NCBI GenBank assembly: GCA_002390285.1
Contig: DGPB01000008.1
Location: forward strand, 62,001-126,000
Length of the DNA: 64,000 bases
Source: Cellvibrionales bacterium UBA4451
GTDB taxonomy: Bacteria; Pseudomonadota; Gammaproteobacteria; Pseudomonadales; Porticoccaceae
Reading direction: 5' to 3'
A program made the position numbers and the translations under genes. The notes beneath the pieces are model-generated. The model ran no database searches, was not told the origin of the DNA, and saw only the letters and a list, made by a program, of their open reading frames with translations. Shown in pieces: positions 60,824 to 64,000 of this stretch (position 1 is the first letter of the stretch; each line of letters starts with the position of its first letter).

Positions 60824-60909
60824 GGTGGTTCTCTTTTTCTGTATTTAGTCGGTTTTACAGGGCTCGATTTGACTTGGGATTGTATCATTCCTTGGTTGGC
60901 TTGGAATGC

Positions 60910-61941
60910 TTATTGATCTTGCTCCAAGCTATGCAGAATATGCCAGTAGCTATCAAATCGTTCCTCTCCAATAGCCCCGTCTTCGACGGCTTTACGGAGC
61001 GCACACTCAGGCTCCTGACTGTGCTTGCAATCACGAAATTTACAATGGCCAAGGAAGGGGCGGAATTCAATAAACCCTTGGGCGATTGATTCTGGTTCAA
61101 GGTGCCATAGTCCAAATTCACGGATGCCTGGTGAGTCAATCACGTCACCGCCGCTGGGTAGATGAAATAGTCTGGAGGTCGTGGTGGTATGGGTGCCTTT
61201 TGCTTTGGCGACTGAGAGGGCGCCGACAGCTATATTTATTTCTGGGGACAAGGTGTTGAGTAACGAGGATTTGCCCACCCCGGATTGCCCCACAAATACG
61301 CTGGTTAGTGTTTTGAGATAGTTAGCAAGGCTATCCATGCCCTCATTAGTGTGAGCGGAGACTTGTAAGCAGTCATAACCAAGCTTGGCATAGCTATCGA
61401 ATAGTGCTTCTAAAAATAGACGGTTGCTCTCATCAATTAGCTCGGTTTTATTCAGGATCAACATGGGCTGAATCCCTTGATGCTCTGCCGCCACGAGGTA
61501 GCGATCTATCAGGTTAGCGTGAGGCTCGGGGTAGGGGGCAATGACGATGGCAATTCGATCAATGTTCGAGGCTACGGGGCGTAGCTTGCCGCGGTTGTCA
61601 GGCCGGCATAACTCAGAAGACCTCGGGTGTCGTGCGATAACGACACCACGCGTGTCGCCATCCTGCCAAGTGACGTGGTCTCCGGTAATGATAGTTGGCA
61701 GGTTTGCTCGTAGATGGCAGCGACGAATGTGTTTGTCAGCTTGGTTGTCGGTTTGTTGATCAGGCTCAACATCGACCTGAGTTCCGTAGCGAGTAATAAC
61801 CCTTCCACTTTGCTCAGGACCAAGTGCTGTGGAAGACAGATGTTCCCCTGCTTCCTGCGGGGTATTGATCTGCCCCCCGGCCTTCGCTTGATTTAGCTCT
61901 ATCCGCCGGCGTTGTTGCTTGGTTAGGTGGCGTTTTGTCAA
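60910..61941 (-). CDS. rsgA: Ribosome small-subunit GTPase RsgA
   Basis: A 343-residue circularly permuted GTPase acting late in 30S assembly. Domains: N-terminal basic region (TKRHLTKQQRRRIELNQ), OB fold, permuted G domain with LNKTEL (G4), GQSGVGKSSLLN (G1) and DSPGIREFGLW (G3), and a C-terminal zinc-binding motif CKFRDCKHSQEPECAL. The start is a TTG at 61941 with GGAG about 5 nt ahead; the following residues match the family N-terminus. motAB, which separates rhdA from rsgA in Pseudomonas, is absent. Confidence 0.94.
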   Translation of the reverse strand: MTKRHLTKQQRRRIELNQAKAGGQINTPQEAGEHLSSTALGPEQSGRVITRYGTQVDVEPDQQTDNQADKHIRRCHLRANLPTIITGDHVTWQDGDTRGVVIARHPRSSELCRPDNRGKLRPVASNIDRIAIVIAPYPEPHANLIDRYLVAAEHQGIQPMLILNKTELIDESNRLFLEALFDSYAKLGYDCLQVSAHTNEGMDSLANYLKTLTSVFVGQSGVGKSSLLNTLSPEINIAVGALSVAKAKGTHTTTTSRLFHLPSGGDVIDSPGIREFGLWHLEPESIAQGFIEFRPFLGHCKFRDCKHSQEPECALRKAVEDGAIGEERFDSYWHILHSLEQDQ

Positions 61942-62050
61942 TATATCTCCATTATGGGATGACTTTGTAGGAAGCCTTTTTTTGGCAACCTTTCGTCGAT
62001 AGCTCTGTCCCCGCCATTTGCTGGCTTACTGGGGCGCAAGGATATAGCAT

Positions 62051-63142
62051 ATGGGGAACGAGGGACAGGAACCGGATATGCTTCAACTGGACGGAATTTA
62101 CCAGACGCTGGCCAAGTTTGTGCCATTGCTGGCTACCATTGCTATTATTGTATTGATTTTATGGTTTGCCGATTGGTTATTGGTGCGTCGTGCTAGCTTA
62201 ACCGCTAAGTCTCGCCTGCCTGGCCAAGTAGTTATGATGCTGCTCAGCGCCATTGCCTTGATAAGTATTGTCTTGGCATTGCCCGTGAGCGAGTCTACCC
62301 GAAGTGATTTACTGGGTTTACTGGGATTGGTGCTCACTGGGGTTATTGCCCTATCCTCGACCACTTTTGTGTCCAATGCCATGGCTGGATTGATGCTCCG
62401 CTCGGAACAGAATTTTCGTCACGGCGATTTTATTCGCACGGGTGACTACTTTGGCCGTGTGACTGAGCGTGGTTTGTTTCACACGGAGATTCAGTCAGAA
62501 GACAGGGACTTAATTACCCTGCCGAACCTCTATTTGGCCTCTAGCCCAGTCACTGTGGTGCGATCTTCTGGCACGATCATTTCTTGTAACTTATCTCTTG
62601 GTTACGATGTGCCGCATCATCAGGTGCAACTTCTGTTAAAAGAGGCTGCCGTGACGTCAGAGTTACAGGAACCCTTTGTCCAAATTATGTCATTGGATGA
62701 TTTCTCTATCAGCTACCGAGTATCCGGCTACTACGCGGAGGTTAAACATTTATTAACGATGAGAAGCCGGCTTCATCAAGAAGTATTAGATGGGCTCCAT
62801 CGTGCTGATATTGAAATAGTTTCCCCTGCATTTATGAATCAGCGACAGTTCACTGATGGGAAAAAATTCATGGCGGCCCCTAAACAGCGTGATCCCTTTG
62901 AAACAGTGCATCCATCCCCAGAATCATTGATTTTTGATAAGGCCGAGAAGGCAGAAAAAGTCCGGATTCTTAAGGATGAAAGCCAGAATTTGATTGAAGA
63001 AATTCAGTTATTAAAAGAACAGCTTGAGGGGCTTGAAGAGCCTCAGCTTTCTGAGATAAAGAGTGAGATACACAAGCGAACAGATCGTATTGAAAAACTC
63101 GATAACATCATCCAAATTGCCAAAGATACCCCCCATGAATGA
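62051..63142 (+). CDS. MscS-family mechanosensitive channel
   Basis: A 363-residue membrane protein. Three predicted N-terminal helices (about 25-43, 56-76, 86-113) end in the pore helix with LGLVLTGVIALSSTTFVSNAMAG-like Gly/Ala packing, then the MscS beta-domain (FRHGDFIRTGDYFGRVTERGLFHTEIQSEDRDLITLPNL) and a C-terminal coiled coil (about 295-355, KAEKAEKVRILKDES... to ...RIEKLDNIIQ). The long coiled coil is unusual for small MscS channels. ATG 62051 has AAGGA upstream; ATG 62078 with CAGGAA is an alternative. It is inserted between rsgA and orn and overlaps orn by 8 bp. Confidence 0.85.
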   Translation: MGNEGQEPDMLQLDGIYQTLAKFVPLLATIAIIVLILWFADWLLVRRASLTAKSRLPGQVVMMLLSAIALISIVLALPVSESTRSDLLGLLGLVLTGVIALSSTTFVSNAMAGLMLRSEQNFRHGDFIRTGDYFGRVTERGLFHTEIQSEDRDLITLPNLYLASSPVTVVRSSGTIISCNLSLGYDVPHHQVQLLLKEAAVTSELQEPFVQIMSLDDFSISYRVSGYYAEVKHLLTMRSRLHQEVLDGLHRADIEIVSPAFMNQRQFTDGKKFMAAPKQRDPFETVHPSPESLIFDKAEKAEKVRILKDESQNLIEEIQLLKEQLEGLEEPQLSEIKSEIHKRTDRIEKLDNIIQIAKDTPHE

Positions 63143-63704
63143 TACAAAAATGCTAAAAGACCCTATGAACCTTATTTGGATCGATCTGGAAATGACGGGG
63201 CTCGATACCGAGCGGGATGTGATTATTGAAATTGCCACCGTCGTCACAGACAAGAACCTCAATATTTTGGGAGAGGGCCCGATCTTGGCTATCCACCAGC
63301 CTGACGAGCTACTCAATGGCATGGACGAGTGGAATACCCGTCAACATGGAAAATCTGGTTTAACCGAACGAGTGCGCGGTAGCACGATCACCACGGCGGA
63401 GGCAGAGCGGGCGACAATTGAGTTTCTAGAACAGTTTGTGGATACACGAGAGTCGCCTATGTGTGGTAATTCGATCTGCCAAGACCGACGTTTTATGGCA
63501 AGACAAATGCCCGAGCTAGAGGCCTTTTTTCACTATCGGAATTTGGATGTCAGTAGTGTGAAGGAAATTGCTCAGCGCTGGCGACCAGAACTGTTGAAAG
63601 GATTTAAAAAACAAGGCTCACACTTGGCCATGGACGATATAAAAGATTCCATTGCAGAGCTTAGTTATTACCGCGATGTGTTTTTTAACATGGCGGAGGA
63701 ATAA
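63135..63704 (+). CDS. orn: Oligoribonuclease
   Basis: DEDDh 3'-5' exonuclease that degrades 2-5 nt RNAs, including pGpG left from cyclic di-GMP turnover. Exo I is LIWIDLEMTGLD, Exo II is CGNSICQDRRFM and Exo III is HLAMDDIKDSIAEL with the catalytic His. From ATG 63135 it is 189 aa; ATG 63165 would give 179 aa, nearer the E. coli 181. Neither has a clear Shine-Dalgarno; the first overlaps the mscS stop and could be coupled to it. Confidence 0.95.
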   Translation: MNDTKMLKDPMNLIWIDLEMTGLDTERDVIIEIATVVTDKNLNILGEGPILAIHQPDELLNGMDEWNTRQHGKSGLTERVRGSTITTAEAERATIEFLEQFVDTRESPMCGNSICQDRRFMARQMPELEAFFHYRNLDVSSVKEIAQRWRPELLKGFKKQGSHLAMDDIKDSIAELSYYRDVFFNMAEE

Positions 63705-63709
63705 ATATA

Positions 63710-64000
63710 ATGTGGCAGGTTTATCTTTCTGGCGAGATTCACACAGATTGGCGCGAACAAATTATTCGTGGGGCAGAGAAACTCAACTTGCCCGTGCAAT
63801 TCAGCTCAGCCGTTACCCATCATGATGCCAGTGATGCTGCAGGGGATGTACTGGGGAAGGAGACTGATCAGTTTTGGCGAGACCATAAGTCCGCCAAGGT
63901 GAATGCCATTCTAATAAAGACTCAGATAGAGCAATGTGATCTGGCCATTATTAGATTTGGTGGAAAATACAAACAGTGGAATGCGGCCTTTGATGCGGGC
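63710..64000 (+). CDS. YtoQ-family protein, C-terminus cut by window edge
   Basis: Opens with MWQVYLSGEIHTDWREQI and continues through LPVQFSSAVTHHDASDAAGD, DQFWRDHKSAKVNAILIKTQIE and CDLAIIRFGGKYKQWNAAFDAG, matching the YtoQ family (nucleoside 2-deoxyribosyltransferase-like fold) of unknown function. The window ends after 97 codons, with most of the protein seen (about 150 aa usual). GGAGGA precedes the ATG; it begins 5 bp after the orn stop. Confidence 0.85.
   Translation, partial: MWQVYLSGEIHTDWREQIIRGAEKLNLPVQFSSAVTHHDASDAAGDVLGKETDQFWRDHKSAKVNAILIKTQIEQCDLAIIRFGGKYKQWNAAFDAG

Noticed and set aside
1..64000. Search for CRISPR arrays, tRNA/rRNA genes, insertion sequences and toxin-antitoxin pairs
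   Set aside because: Reading through the window showed no regularly spaced direct repeats with spacers, no cloverleaf-like intergenic segments and no transposase or toxin-antitoxin motifs; intergenic gaps are nearly all under 300 bp.

Overview
The window reads as a contiguous piece of a gammaproteobacterial chromosome. Coding density is very high, base composition is moderate, and gene order repeatedly matches that known from Pseudomonas and its relatives: dksA-gluQ-cbrB-pcnB-folK-panB, yifB-ubiK-glnK-amtB, lptM-lysA-dapF-DUF484-xerC, algZ-algR-hemC-hemD-hemX-hemY, mrcA/pilMNOPQ-aroK-aroB-gltB-gltD-hemE, and psd-rhdA-rsgA-orn. The PHA synthase, AmtB/PII pair, TorF porin and type IV pilus operon suit a free-living aquatic member of Pseudomonadales/Cellvibrionales. 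Genus cannot be decided from the sequence. I see no tRNA, rRNA, IS element, prophage or CRISPR array.

Layout. 1-9.1 kb (mostly minus): partial metallo-beta-lactamase-fold hydrolase, esterase, GST (plus), panB, deoxynucleoside kinase, folK, pcnB, a 410-bp non-coding gap, cbrB, gluQ, dksA. 9.3-12.1 kb: aminotransferase, sfsA and a doubly broken HDOD gene. 12.3-18.3 kb (minus): rep, phaC, yifB/comM, ubiK. 18.3-21.6 kb (plus): a nitrogen module torF-glnK-amtB-glnK behind a sigma54 promoter with an NtrC-like site. 21.6-27.3 kb (minus): DUF523, SIMPL, xerC, DUF484, dapF, lysA, lptM. 27.4-30.2 kb: cyaY, two small accessory secreted proteins, argH. 30.3-36.6 kb (plus): algZR and hemCDXY. 36.7-43.6 kb (minus): pckA, hslO, DUF4124, hslR, HAD phosphatase, mrcA. 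43.7-59.1 kb (plus): pilMNOPQ, aroKB, gltBD, hemE, HD-GYP. 59.1-64 kb: psd, rhdA, rsgA (minus), then mscS, orn and a partial ytoQ (plus).

The most interesting region is 5.75-7.55 kb. The CbrB orthologue has alanine at the phospho-acceptor aspartate position, and its usual kinase gene cbrA is missing from between gluQ and cbrB. The gap between cbrB and pcnB, where Pseudomonas carries the small RNA crcZ, holds a good -24/-12 sigma54 promoter, a dense A-R-N (Hfq/Crc-type) tract and a rho-independent terminator, together predicting an RNA of about 136 nt. This looks like a CrcZ-type carbon-repression switch rewired to run without phosphorylation of CbrB. It is an inference from sequence and synteny.

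Other notable points: an HD-GYP protein lacking most metal ligands, two PII genes flanking amtB, a 13-bp-period tandem repeat abutting a GST start codon, and several local departures from expected gene order (no panC, cbrA, damX or motAB at their usual positions).
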